Shown here one piece after another: positions 25,707-35,518 of a stretch of 64,000 nt of DNA; the stretch's first letter is position 1; the number at the start of each line of letters is the position of its first letter. A program made the translations under genes and the position numbers. The notes beneath the pieces are model-generated. The model was given only the letters and a program-made list of their open reading frames with translations. It did no database searches and was not told the DNA's origin. Where the stretch lies: the NCBI GenBank assembly GCA_050290265.1, contig JBNKHI010000002.1:62001-126000 (forward strand). Direction: 5' to 3'. This DNA is from JBNKFV01 sp050290265. GTDB lineage: Bacteria > Pseudomonadota > Gammaproteobacteria > Pseudomonadales > Cellvibrionaceae.

Positions 25707-27050
25707 CTAAACCAGCGATCCCCACAAATCGTATTCGTCAGCGTGTTCTATCAACACATTGACAATATCGCCGGGCGCTACCGACTCCTCACCATTCAGG
25801 TAAACCAGGCCATCAATTTCCGGTGCGTCGGCCTGCGACCGGCCAATAGCCCCCTCTTCGTCCACTTCATCGATGATCACCGCCAGAGTTTTACCAATTT
25901 TACGTTGTAAGCGTGCAGCCGAGATGGCTTGCTGGGTTTCCATAAACCGTTCCCAACGCGCCTGTTGTATATCTTCAGGGATATGATCAGGCAAATCGTT
26001 AGCGGTGGCGCCATCGACCGGGGAATATTTAAAACAACCTACGCGGTCGAGCTGTGCTTCTTCCAAAAAGTCCAACAGCATTTGGAAGTCTTCTTCCGTT
26101 TCACCGGGGAAGCCAACAATAAACGTTGAACGAATCGTGAGATCCGGACAAATTTCCCGCCAGCGCTTGATACGTTCAAGCACCTTTTCGCTGTGGGCGG
26201 GCCGCTTCATTAATTTAAGAATACGCGGACTGGCGTGCTGAAAGGGAATATCCAAGTAAGGCAGTATTTTGCCTTCTGCCATTAACGGAATGACTTTATC
26301 CACATGCGGATAAGGATAAACATAGTGCAAGCGCACCCACACACCCAGCTCACCCAGCGCCACCGCCAAGTCTTGCATGCGGGTCTCCAGCGCCTGACCA
26401 TCGACAAAGTTAAGCTTGTATTTAACATCGACACCGTAGGCACTGGTGTCTTGTGAAATCACCAGCAATTCCTGCACACCGCTAGCCACTAACTTCTGCG
26501 CTTCGGTTACCACATCCGCCAAGGGTCGACTGACAAGATCACCGCGCATAGCCGGAATAATGCAAAACGTACAGCGGTGATTACACCCTTCCGAAATTTT
26601 CAGGTACGCATAGTGCTGAGGGGTCAACTTGATCCCCTGCGGCGGCACGAGATCAATCAGTGGGTTGTGCTCCTGTTGCGTAGGCGGAATGAATTCATGT
26701 ACCGCATTCATCACCTGATCATAGTCAGCAGGACCACTGACACTCAGCACCCCAGGATTAGCCGTTTTAATCGCCTCTGCATCCGTGCCTTTGCCCATAC
26801 AGCCAGTGACAATAACCTTGCCATTTTCACGCATGGCTTCGCTAATCGCGTCCATGGATTCCTGTTTCGCGCTATCAATAAAACCGCAAGTGTTGACCAC
26901 CACTACATCGGCATCATCGTAAGTTGGCACCACTTCGTACCCGTCCAGCTTGAGCTTGGTGAGAATTCGCTCTGAATCCACGAGTGCTTTGGGGCAGCCA
27001 AGGCTGACAAAGCCGACTTTTTGACGCGAGGACGGAGTGGTGTTCGACAT
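25707..27050 (-). CDS. rimO: ribosomal protein S12 (Asp) methylthiotransferase
   Basis: A 447-aa radical-SAM methylthiotransferase. The UPF0004 N-domain holds KVGFVSLGCPKALVDSERIL, VVNTCGFID and VTGCMGKG (three Cys for the auxiliary cluster). The radical SAM motif is CNHRCTFCIIP, and a C-terminal TRAM domain ends in EYDLWGSLV, the RimO ending. It adds a methylthio group to the conserved Asp of ribosomal protein S12. I start at MSNTTPSSRQKVG, which gives normal family length; the frame is open 18 codons further up to 27104. No regulatory element recognised upstream. Confidence 0.95.
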   Translation of the reverse strand: MSNTTPSSRQKVGFVSLGCPKALVDSERILTKLKLDGYEVVPTYDDADVVVVNTCGFIDSAKQESMDAISEAMRENGKVIVTGCMGKGTDAEAIKTANPGVLSVSGPADYDQVMNAVHEFIPPTQQEHNPLIDLVPPQGIKLTPQHYAYLKISEGCNHRCTFCIIPAMRGDLVSRPLADVVTEAQKLVASGVQELLVISQDTSAYGVDVKYKLNFVDGQALETRMQDLAVALGELGVWVRLHYVYPYPHVDKVIPLMAEGKILPYLDIPFQHASPRILKLMKRPAHSEKVLERIKRWREICPDLTIRSTFIVGFPGETEEDFQMLLDFLEEAQLDRVGCFKYSPVDGATANDLPDHIPEDIQQARWERFMETQQAISAARLQRKIGKTLAVIIDEVDEEGAIGRSQADAPEIDGLVYLNGEESVAPGDIVNVLIEHADEYDLWGSLV

Positions 27051-27503
27051 ATCAGGTACCAGCATAAGGGAAGTCACAGGGGGCGCCATTGTACAGAAAG
27101 ACAACAGCCGGAACCATCGGCTTTAGTGGCAAAAACCCAATAGGATAACAGCAGCTTTGAAAACCATAAAAACACCCGGTTTATCTGCAAAATATATACT
27201 TACAGCTAGCTACTGTTTAGAACTGCGTCGACCTACCTGATTTGGTGGCAAACGAATAATCATTTGCTAAACTCAATACTGCGTTTACGCGTAAGCCCTT
27301 AAATACCGGTAATAAATTCAGCCCTGCACGTCACTTATACCTGCCCCCCAAGGTCGGGGCGTAGACGTAGGATCCGCTCAGTTTGAAAGCAGTATTGTAG
27401 ATACTATCGCGCTGGCGGCGCTAAGTTCGTTTTGCTCGAAGCGAAAAACATTTTCTCTTCGACTGATCAAACTCCTAATAGCAACATAAGGAAGGTGAGC
27501 CCA
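27051..27503. other. intergenic region between divergent rimO and the NIT chemoreceptor gene
   Basis: About 450 bases with promoters facing outward. I looked for a FliA-type chemotaxis promoter (TAAA, 15 bases, GCCGATAA) and saw none. There are small palindromes (ttacgcgtaa near 27287; ccccccaaggtcgggg near 27345), but no gene, tRNA or recognisable riboswitch. Confidence 0.5.
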
Positions 27504-29513
27504 ATGAATGTCTTATTAAATCAACTGACCATCAAGAAGAAGTTGTTTCTGTTTGCGGCACTGCCGCTCCTGACCAGCGTTATTTTAGGATTGCAGATGG
27601 CCAGTGATCTACTGCAAAGTAAGCAGCGCGCCAGTCAGGCACACCTGCTAGTGCAATTCGCCAATCGTCTCGATGCCATTGCCCATCAGCACGCCGTCGA
27701 GCGCGGATTAACAGCGGGATTTCTCGGCAGCCAGGGTGCTTCTGGTAAAGAAGCGGTACTGCAACAACGGCGCAATGCCGATAGCGCCGAGCAGGCCTAC
27801 AGCAACTTTCTCCTTGCGCACCCTGAACTGACCGCATTGATTGGCGACAATAAACTGCAGCGCTTTAAAACCCTGTTGGAGAAGAAAGACGGCATACGCA
27901 ACAAAGTTGACCAACTTGCCCGTGACAACGGCGCCTTTGATTACTATTCCAAGCTTAACAAAACCGCGCTGAATCTGATCAATAACAGCATTCATCTGGT
28001 GAATATTCCGACCCTGCGTGAAGACTTGCAGCAACTGACCAATCTGCTATGGATGAAGGAGCGGGCAGGGCAAAGTCGTGGCGCCATCAACGGCATGCTT
28101 GCCCGCGGCAGCGCATCGGTAGCACAGTACGCGAGCATTAATGTTTATATCACCAGCTTCAATACGGTGATGAACAATCTGATCAGTGCTGAGCACCCGG
28201 TCATCAGCACCGAAGTCAAAAATTTCCAGACAACAGAAGCCTATAAGAAAGTCGCTACCATTGAGAAGTCCCTGATGGAACAGTACGCCAGCCTTGATCA
28301 AATCAGTGGGCCAACACCAGCAGACTGGTTTCCCTTGGCCACTCACCGTATCAGCCTGATCAAGGCGATGGCCGACGACGTTACTCAGTCTCTGCTGGAC
28401 AAAGCGGACCAAATTACCACCTCCTCTACCCACAAAATGCTGCTTTCGATCAGCCTGTTAGTTGCGGTTTTACTGATTTCAATGATCATTTTACTGGGCA
28501 TCGCCAACAACATTGCCCGCCGCCTGCAGTCATTACGAACCACGTTGCGTCGCAGTACGGAGAATAGTGACCTGAGTATTCAAGCGGACAGCAGTGGCAG
28601 TGATGAAATCGCGTCGATTGCCGCCAACGTGAACCTCTACATCAGCTGGCTGAATGAAATGATTGGCAATATTCAACAGATTGTCGTGCAACTCAATCAG
28701 CAAACTCAGCAGTTCAACAGCCAGTCTGAAAACAATCGCCAGGTAATGACCGAACAGAAAGATCAAAGCCACATGCTGGCTACCGCGATGTCGGAAATGC
28801 AGCAAAGTATTACCGATGTTGCCAGAAGCTGTCAGAATGCTGCAGCATTATCAAATGTAGCCCAAAACAACAGTCAGGACGGCCTCCTCTCGGTGCAACA
28901 AACCGCCGAGGCTATGACCAACCTGTCTGCCAATATTGCCCGGTCGGAAACCATTATTCAGGCACTGGATGCCAACACGCAACGCATCGGCACAGTCCTG
29001 GATACCATCCGTGGCATTGCGGAACAAACTAATTTGCTGGCCTTGAATGCGGCGATCGAAGCTGCACGCGCCGGCGAACAAGGTCGCGGCTTTGCCGTGG
29101 TGGCCGACGAGGTGCGCAGTCTGGCCCAACGCACTCAGGAATCCACCGCAGAAACCCAGAAAATGATCGAAGCACTGTGCAGCACTGCTGAACAGGCGAC
29201 ACAAAATATGCAGCAGAGTCATGTGGAAGCGGAAGTGTGCCTGGCACGTTCGCGTGAAACCGAGGAAAAGATCAAGGAAACTGCAAAAAGTATTGAAGAG
29301 GCGGATTCGCTACTGGAACAGATTGCCGCCGCTGCCGAGGAGCAATCTACGGTTTCCAATGAGATTAATCGCAATGTTTATCAGATTGATGAATTCTCCA
29401 GCCAATGCCTCGAAACAGCCAACTCTATCGACCAGGGTAGCCGCGCGATCAGTAAAATTTCCGAAAAGCTACATCACCAAATCAGCGGCTTTAACCGTCC
29501 GCTAGCCGAATAG
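27504..29513 (+). CDS. methyl-accepting chemotaxis protein with NIT sensor domain
   Basis: A 669-aa chemoreceptor. Membrane helix 1 is FLFAALPLLTSVILGLQMA. The periplasmic part (about 45-310) shows the helical NIT pattern with AIAHQHAVERGLTAGFLGS, a fold linked to nitrate/nitrite sensing. Helix 2 is MLLSISLLVAVLLISMIILL, followed by a HAMP region and the signalling domain with the hairpin tip EQTNLLALNAAIEAARAGEQ. It would control flagellar or type IV motility through CheA. SD aaggaaggtgag supports the ATG at 27504 rather than the longer frame. No che genes are nearby, so it is an orphan receptor. The ligand is inferred only from the domain. Confidence 0.93.
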   Translation: MNVLLNQLTIKKKLFLFAALPLLTSVILGLQMASDLLQSKQRASQAHLLVQFANRLDAIAHQHAVERGLTAGFLGSQGASGKEAVLQQRRNADSAEQAYSNFLLAHPELTALIGDNKLQRFKTLLEKKDGIRNKVDQLARDNGAFDYYSKLNKTALNLINNSIHLVNIPTLREDLQQLTNLLWMKERAGQSRGAINGMLARGSASVAQYASINVYITSFNTVMNNLISAEHPVISTEVKNFQTTEAYKKVATIEKSLMEQYASLDQISGPTPADWFPLATHRISLIKAMADDVTQSLLDKADQITTSSTHKMLLSISLLVAVLLISMIILLGIANNIARRLQSLRTTLRRSTENSDLSIQADSSGSDEIASIAANVNLYISWLNEMIGNIQQIVVQLNQQTQQFNSQSENNRQVMTEQKDQSHMLATAMSEMQQSITDVARSCQNAAALSNVAQNNSQDGLLSVQQTAEAMTNLSANIARSETIIQALDANTQRIGTVLDTIRGIAEQTNLLALNAAIEAARAGEQGRGFAVVADEVRSLAQRTQESTAETQKMIEALCSTAEQATQNMQQSHVEAEVCLARSRETEEKIKETAKSIEEADSLLEQIAAAAEEQSTVSNEINRNVYQIDEFSSQCLETANSIDQGSRAISKISEKLHHQISGFNRPLAE

Positions 29514-29530
29514 TTTTTTCGGTTTTTAAC

Positions 29531-29560
29531 AAAAAAGCCGGCATAACTGCCGGCTTTTTT
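29531..29560. terminator. bidirectional terminator between the chemoreceptor and ybiT
   Basis: aaaaaagccggca, loop taac, tgccggctttttt: 13-bp perfect arms with a GC core and A/T runs on both sides, placed between two convergent genes (stops at 29513 and 29580). Confidence 0.93.
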
Positions 29561-29579
29561 GTTACAGCAATTTTGTCGA

Positions 29580-31190
29580 CTAACAAATGGCTGCCTTTGC
29601 CGCAACTGCTTTACTGTCAAGAAATTCGTCGTAGGTGCCCTGGAAATCCAGCAGGCTATTGTTTTTAATTTCAACAATACGGGTGGCCAGTGACGACACG
29701 AACTCGCGGTCATGGCTGACAAAAATCAACGTGCCGTCGTAATGCTCCAGCGCCACGTTTAAGGCTTCGATAGATTCCATATCCAAATGGTTGGTGGGTT
29801 CGTCCATCAGCAATACATTGGTATCCATCATCATCAACATACCAAACAACAAACGGTTCTTTTCCCCACCGGAACACACCTTCACTTTCTTCTGGAAGTC
29901 ATCGGCAGAAAACAATAAACGCCCAAGCGTTGCACGCACGATTTGGTCATCATGCTTGGGTTTGCGCCACTGGCTCATCCAATCGAACAGGGTTATGTCC
30001 TGATTAAAGTACGCAGTACTGTCCTGCGGGCAGTAGCCCAGAGTTGCGTTTTCAGCCCATTTAATGGTGCCTTGCTTCGCTGATAATTCATTCATCAGCA
30101 AGCGTAACAGCGTACTTTTACCCACACCGTTTTCGCCAATGATGGCCAATCTGGCGCCAGCTTCCAAAATCAAATCGCCTTTGCTGAACAACTGCTCTCC
30201 CTCAAAACCGTGGCCGAGGTTTTCCAGCGTAACCGCCTGACGGTGCAACTTACTTTCCTGTTTAAAACGAATATAAGGGCTGACACGACTGGAGGGCTTA
30301 ATTTCATCCAGTTTAATTTTTTCAATTTGTTTAGCGCGCGATGTGGCCTGCTTGGCTTTTGAGGCGTTCGCGGAGAAGCGGCTCACAAACTGTTGTAAGT
30401 CAGCAATTTGCGCACTCTTTTTCGCATTCTGCGCCTGCAAATATTCACGGGCTTCGGTAGACGCACGCATAAAATCGTCGTAATTACCGGGGTAAACCCG
30501 CAGTTCGCCGTAGTCGATATCGGCCATGTGTGTACAGACCGAGTTCAGGAAGTGACGGTCGTGCGAAATAATAATCATGGTGCTTTGACGCTGGTTTAAT
30601 TCACCTTCCAGCCAGCGGATAGAATCCATATCCAGGTTGTTGGTCGGTTCGTCCAACAGTAGTACATCCGGGTCTGCAAATAGGCTTTGTGCTAGCAAGA
30701 CACGCAACTTCCAACCGGGAGCCACTTCGCTCATGGGGCCAAAATGCAAATGTTCTGCAATGCCCGCACCGAGCAAAATTTCCCCAGCACGGCTTTCGGC
30801 ACTGTAACCGTCCATTTCCGCAAACTGCACTTCCAGTTCTGCCACGCGCATACCGTCTTCTTCCGACATATCCGGGTTGGCGTAAATGCGCTCACGCTCC
30901 TGCTTGACTGCCCACAGTTCGGCGTGGCCCATAATTACGGTATCTATTACCGAAAATTCTTCAAAGGCAAACTGGTCCTGACTTAACTTACCGAGACGAA
31001 TATTCGGCGCCAACGACACATTGCCGGCGGTAGGCTTAAGGCTACCGTCCAGAATTTTCATGAAGGTGGACTTGCCGCAACCATTGGCGCCAATCAGACC
31101 ATAGCGTTTGCCATCGCCAAACTTGACGGAGATATTTTCGAACAACGGCTTAGCGCCAAATTGCATGGTGATATTTGCAGTAGAAATCAA
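29580..31190 (-). CDS. ybiT: ABC-F family ATPase YbiT
   Basis: A 536-aa soluble protein with two ATP-binding cassettes and no membrane domain. Walker A motifs are GANGCGKST (about residue 40) and GENGVGKST (about 355); signature-type segments are VAPGWKLRVLLAQ and VCSGGEKNRLLFGM; Walker B regions are LLLDEPTNNLDMDS and LLMDEPTNHLDMES. The opening MISTANITMQFGAKPLFENI and overall sequence follow E. coli YbiT closely. ABC-F proteins bind the ribosomal E site and relieve stalling or regulate translation. It has a terminator after its stop. The 193 bases before it contain only an unlikely Arg/Lys-rich frame. Confidence 0.95.
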   Translation of the reverse strand: MISTANITMQFGAKPLFENISVKFGDGKRYGLIGANGCGKSTFMKILDGSLKPTAGNVSLAPNIRLGKLSQDQFAFEEFSVIDTVIMGHAELWAVKQERERIYANPDMSEEDGMRVAELEVQFAEMDGYSAESRAGEILLGAGIAEHLHFGPMSEVAPGWKLRVLLAQSLFADPDVLLLDEPTNNLDMDSIRWLEGELNQRQSTMIIISHDRHFLNSVCTHMADIDYGELRVYPGNYDDFMRASTEAREYLQAQNAKKSAQIADLQQFVSRFSANASKAKQATSRAKQIEKIKLDEIKPSSRVSPYIRFKQESKLHRQAVTLENLGHGFEGEQLFSKGDLILEAGARLAIIGENGVGKSTLLRLLMNELSAKQGTIKWAENATLGYCPQDSTAYFNQDITLFDWMSQWRKPKHDDQIVRATLGRLLFSADDFQKKVKVCSGGEKNRLLFGMLMMMDTNVLLMDEPTNHLDMESIEALNVALEHYDGTLIFVSHDREFVSSLATRIVEIKNNSLLDFQGTYDEFLDSKAVAAKAAIC

Positions 31191-31383
31191 AGGACTATCC
31201 TGAAGCGAAATAAATTAGGGGAACAGCTAAAACGTCATCAACAGCGGGAGCAAAGGAAATTGACGGAGCGGCTAAAACGACGCGCACTATACGGAGTTAA
31301 GGGACTAAAGTCGAGGAAAACTGGTTATTATTCGGTCAAAGCCAGCTGGCTGAAACGGGAAATCCGCGGGAAACAGCGGCAGG

Positions 31384-32241
31384 CTAATCCTCTTCGTTAG
31401 CCGCGCGAATACGGGCCTGTCGCGCCTCCTCTTCCTCCATCGCATCCTTAATAGCCAGCAGAATATTATCCACATCAGCCGCTTCACCGTCGTCTTCAAA
31501 TTCACCGGTGAGCTCGGTTTCCGGAAACAGTTCGCCCTCTTCATAAAGAGCCCACATTTCCTTGGCGTACTGGGTGCTCAGGAGCTCAGGTGCGTACTGC
31601 CCGTAGTACTGGGTCATGTTGCGCACATCGCGCGTCAACATGGCTTCGGCATTGTTATTGGCAGAGGCATCGACAGCTTGTGGTAAATCAATAATCACCG
31701 GGCCATAAGCATCAACCAGTACATTAAATTCCGACAAATCACCGTGGATAATGCCTTCACATAACATCAGCTTGATAGATTCCATCACCTCAGCATGGTC
31801 TTCGCGGGCCTGTTCGGCAGACATGGACACGTCATTTAGGCGCGGGGCGACATCACCGTCGTCGTCAGTAACCAAGTCCATAAGCAAAACGCCGTCAAAG
31901 CAACCGTAGGGTTGAGGCACACGGACACCGGCTTTGGCAAGACGATATAAAGCATCCACCTCGGCATTTTGCCAAACTTCTTCCTGTTGCTTACGACCAA
32001 ACTTGGAGCCTTTTTCCATGGCCCGGCCCCGGCGGCTGTTACGCACCTTACGGCCTTCCTGATACTGAGCCGCTTTTTTAAAACTCCGCTTTACCGCATC
32101 CTTATAGACTTTGGCACAACGAATCTCAGAACCGCAACGAACAATATAAACCGTCGCCTCCTTGCCGCTCATCAACTGCGATATCACTTCGTCAACCACC
32201 CCGTCTTCTATCAAGGGCTCAATGCGTTTGGGGGTTTTCAT
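31384..32241 (-). CDS. RIO1-type serine protein kinase
   Basis: A 285-aa RIO-family atypical kinase: ATP-binding SGKEATVYIVRCG (about residue 30), lysine in CAKVYKDA, catalytic loop IIHGDLSEFNVLVD and metal-binding VIIDLPQAVDA, followed by an acidic tail. Archaeal and eukaryotic RIO1 act in small-subunit ribosome maturation; bacterial homologues are less studied, and the substrate is not known. I start at MKTPKRIEP, which gives the family's usual N-terminus; the frame extends 23 codons further. It lies just upstream of ybiT, another ribosome-linked gene, in the same direction. Confidence 0.9.
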   Translation of the reverse strand: MKTPKRIEPLIEDGVVDEVISQLMSGKEATVYIVRCGSEIRCAKVYKDAVKRSFKKAAQYQEGRKVRNSRRGRAMEKGSKFGRKQQEEVWQNAEVDALYRLAKAGVRVPQPYGCFDGVLLMDLVTDDDGDVAPRLNDVSMSAEQAREDHAEVMESIKLMLCEGIIHGDLSEFNVLVDAYGPVIIDLPQAVDASANNNAEAMLTRDVRNMTQYYGQYAPELLSTQYAKEMWALYEEGELFPETELTGEFEDDGEAADVDNILLAIKDAMEEEEARQARIRAANEED

Positions 32242-32521
32242 AGCGTATTCTGTAAAAGGGCTAGCGGAAATCTGGCAAGAATAACGGGGAGCACATAGCG
32301 TAAAATACACCTCAAACCAACAGGCTAAAGGTGCCGCAACCAGGATTAAGCCCGGTATTCTACAGAAATACCGGCGACTTCTCTATCAACATACCCCAGA
32401 GAGTTTAAGTGAGTTGATTGGCAAACTGCTATAGGCTTGTCGACAGTATCAACTAAATGGCTATTGCTGAATTACCTTTTTTACTGAACTACCATGCCCA
32501 ACCAACACCACTGGACGAGTG

Positions 32522-33034
32522 ATGCCCCAGCACTTTCACATTTTTACCGACGGCAGCGTCAACCCGCAAACTAAAACCGGCGTGGGCGCCTGCTTGATTA
32601 CCGACTCGCTAACCAAACCGCTGGTAACACTCAGCACATACCTGTGCACAAAACACTTTGCTGACACCAGCTCCACACAATTGGAGCTACTCACATTCCT
32701 CTGGGCCTTCGAACTGGCCACTCAAGGTCGCGAGATGACGGCTGAAAGCGAACCTTACGCGCAGCAATACACGTTCTACACTGATTCGCAAAACATTGTC
32801 GACCTGCCCAAACGGCGCGAGTCATTGGAAAAAAAGCATTTTCTCAATAATCGGGGTGAACCACTCCATAACCATTTACTGTATCAACAGTTTTTTGCCT
32901 TAACGTCGAGGGTTGAATGCGAATTGATTAAAGTTAAAGGGCATCAGCGCAGCAGCCACCGCCATGGGGTTGAGGACATTTTTTCACTGGTTGATAAAGC
33001 CTCGCGTAAAGAATTGCGGGAACTAGCCGACTAA
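32522..33034 (+). CDS. RNase H-like protein
   Basis: A 170-aa protein with the RNase H fold pattern: FTDGSVNPQTKTGVGACLI (first Asp), SSTQLELLTFLWAFE (Glu), FYTDSQNIVDLPKRR (second Asp) and HGVEDIFSLVDKASR near the end, giving the acidic residues needed for RNA-DNA hybrid cleavage. It is not the canonical RnhA, which differs in length and in its basic region; it belongs to a less-studied RNase H group found in gammaproteobacteria. A GTG directly precedes the ATG and could also serve as start. It is divergent from the RIO kinase gene with 280 bases between. Confidence 0.85.
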   Translation: MPQHFHIFTDGSVNPQTKTGVGACLITDSLTKPLVTLSTYLCTKHFADTSSTQLELLTFLWAFELATQGREMTAESEPYAQQYTFYTDSQNIVDLPKRRESLEKKHFLNNRGEPLHNHLLYQQFFALTSRVECELIKVKGHQRSSHRHGVEDIFSLVDKASRKELRELAD

Positions 33035-33196
33035 CTAGATTAGGCAAGCTAACTATATAGTAACCAGAGCTTACCCACGGCCTGAAACTGCAGCAGTATT
33101 TTGTGACAAACAGCCTGTTGAGCTACATTTAATTAACGCAACACGAACTCGTCGCTTTTTATACCCATTAGCAGAACATTTTCCGGAGCAGGAAAT

Positions 33197-35326
33197 ATGC
33201 GCCATCTCGCCTTACGCTCTAAGTTATTAATCATGACCCTTTGTATGATCGGCGCCATATCACTGGTTCTCACCTGGCAAACGTACAACGGGATATCCAA
33301 GCTCAGCAGCCAGCTTAAAGAGCAGTCACAAAAACAACTAAAAAGTGCGGCCATTGACCGGCTGCAAATCAATGCTCAGGCTTATAGCGAAAAAATCCTT
33401 AACCACATAAACGTTCTATTTAATACACCCTCAACACTCACTGAAATCATTAAAGGCAGCATGCAGGGGGTAGCCCAAAATAAGCTGACCCGCGACCAGG
33501 CCTCGCAACTGGTTCATGCTGGTATGGGTTTGAGCGCCGATATCGGTTCTTTATATATTTTTATGGAACCTAATGCCTTTGATAATGAGGATGCCCTCTA
33601 TACTGGCGAGGGTTATAACCACTCGATAACGGCGGATGGATCCCTCGCCATTGCCTGGCAGCGAGAGGCGAATGGCGATGTTATCGAATCACATTTTGAT
33701 GCATCCGACTTTAAATACCTGGACACCCCCGATGAATTTGGTCAGCGCGAATCAGAGTGGTATTTATGCGCCAGAGACACCTTAAAACCCTGTGCGACAG
33801 AACCTTACTTGTTTGCAATTTCTGACACCTACAAGGAATTAATGTCCAGCTTGACCGTCCCCATTGTTATTGACGGCAAATTTCAGGGCATCACGGGTGT
33901 TGACGTTACCTTACCCGTATTTCAGGCAATTACCGATTCATTGAGTGCAAGTCTCTACGATGGACAGGCCGAAGTCACACTGCTAAGTAAAGGTGATTTA
34001 ATTGTTGCTTCCAGTACCTACAACAAGTTTCTTGGCCAGCGATTAAGTAAAGCATCACCACAATTAGCGCAGGATGTTGCAACAATGAGGCAACACAATG
34101 GGCTACTGGAGACAGACGATAAATTATTGGTATCGCACACACTCACCATCCCAACGTCAGGAACTGAATGGTCCTTGATCATCGAGCTGCCAACCAACGT
34201 TGCATTGAAGGCGCTGGAACAGCAGCAAACGCTGGTTAGCCAGCTTAAGGGCGAAATCATCCGCCAACAGATTATGGTTATGGTGATTCTGGTACTGCTG
34301 GCGATGGCATTAATGTGGCTGCTGATACGCTCGGTAGTCAATCCGCTGCAACAACTTAATCAACAGGTAGAACAACTGTCTGGTGCGGAAGGTGATTTAA
34401 CTCGCCAGTTACAATTGGATACCCACGCCGAACTCATTAACCTCAGCAAAGGCTTTAACCTGTTTATTGAAAAACTGCGGGAAATGATTAATACCTTAAA
34501 AAATGTTGGGCACAATGTTCGCAGCATGGCCGCTGACAATGTCCGCATCAGTGACGATATGAGTGACAAAATTAATCAGCAGGAACGAGAGGTGGATAAC
34601 GTTGTTGCAGCAACCGAAGAAATGTCAGCAACAGCACAGGAAGTAGCGCAAATTGCCAACAATGTTTCTGCAAAATCTACCGAAATCCATGATACCGTTT
34701 TTAGCTCGCAACAATTGCTGATCACGTCGACCGCTACAGTGCAGGAACTGCGACAAAGTATGATTCAAGCCAGCAGCTCGATTCAGCATGTGTCAGAACG
34801 TTCAGATGCAATCAATCGAATCATGGAAGTCATTCGCAGCATTGCAGAACAAACAAACCTGCTGGCGCTGAATGCTGCAATTGAAGCCGCAAGGGCCGGC
34901 GATCAAGGACGGGGGTTTGCGGTAGTTGCAGATGAAGTGCGATCCCTAGCCTCCAAAACCCACGCATCCACCAGTGAAATCGATGCTCTCATTTCCAGCC
35001 TGCAAGAAGAAGTCGCCAGTACCGTAACAGTTATCAAGCAAGGTAGTGACAAGGCTGAAGGTGCAATGCAGTCAAGCGAAGAAGCTAACAAATCTTTAGA
35101 CGAGGTGGTCGGTATGATTGGCGAAGTCGCTAACCACATTGCCAGCGTTGCGACTGCAGCCAATGAGCAGAGCAACGCCAGTAACGATATCGCCCACCGA
35201 CTGGCTATTATTGGAGAAGCAACACAGCACCTTGCAACACTTGCTCGAGATGCAAGTTTGAGTAGCGGCAGTGTGAATCAACAGCTGGATCAATTAGATG
35301 GACAGCTGAATAAATTAGCTACCTGA
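33197..35326 (+). CDS. methyl-accepting chemotaxis protein with dCache-type sensor
   Basis: A 709-aa chemoreceptor. Membrane helix 1 is LLIMTLCMIGAISLVLTW. The large periplasmic part (about 35-345) has the double-Cache look, with DIGSLYIFMEPN and SLTVPIVIDGKFQGITGVDV. Helix 2 (about 355-378) is MVMVILVLLAMALMWLLI, followed by HAMP and the signalling domain with hairpin EQTNLLALNAAIEAARAGDQ. dCache domains commonly bind amino acids, amines or organic acids directly. The convergently placed putA lies 192 bases downstream; a proline or amino-acid ligand is possible but unsupported. SD gagcagg fits the ATG. Confidence 0.92.
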   Translation: MRHLALRSKLLIMTLCMIGAISLVLTWQTYNGISKLSSQLKEQSQKQLKSAAIDRLQINAQAYSEKILNHINVLFNTPSTLTEIIKGSMQGVAQNKLTRDQASQLVHAGMGLSADIGSLYIFMEPNAFDNEDALYTGEGYNHSITADGSLAIAWQREANGDVIESHFDASDFKYLDTPDEFGQRESEWYLCARDTLKPCATEPYLFAISDTYKELMSSLTVPIVIDGKFQGITGVDVTLPVFQAITDSLSASLYDGQAEVTLLSKGDLIVASSTYNKFLGQRLSKASPQLAQDVATMRQHNGLLETDDKLLVSHTLTIPTSGTEWSLIIELPTNVALKALEQQQTLVSQLKGEIIRQQIMVMVILVLLAMALMWLLIRSVVNPLQQLNQQVEQLSGAEGDLTRQLQLDTHAELINLSKGFNLFIEKLREMINTLKNVGHNVRSMAADNVRISDDMSDKINQQEREVDNVVAATEEMSATAQEVAQIANNVSAKSTEIHDTVFSSQQLLITSTATVQELRQSMIQASSSIQHVSERSDAINRIMEVIRSIAEQTNLLALNAAIEAARAGDQGRGFAVVADEVRSLASKTHASTSEIDALISSLQEEVASTVTVIKQGSDKAEGAMQSSEEANKSLDEVVGMIGEVANHIASVATAANEQSNASNDIAHRLAIIGEATQHLATLARDASLSSGSVNQQLDQLDGQLNKLAT

Positions 35327-35518
35327 CGCTCCCCGCAGAGACTGAAACGCAAACCCACTGCTCCGTCGTGTTCAAACATGGCGTGAGCAATTTGGCGTAA
35401 ACGACAGTGAAAACAAACTGAATAACGCATCCCTGGCACCTCAGTTACAGCAATGTAATTATCGTTGTGTATCACCATTGCTAACAACTTCTTACCATAT
35501 TGATAAATAATAAAAACG

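Noticed and set aside
27051..27503. c-di-GMP riboswitch or FliA promoter before the NIT chemoreceptor
   Set aside because: Neither the conserved riboswitch core nor the TAAA/GCCGATAA boxes could be found.
31161..31400. Arg/Lys-rich 79-codon frame between ybiT and the RIO kinase gene
   Set aside because: It overlaps both real genes in antisense, lacks a ribosome binding site and has low-complexity composition.
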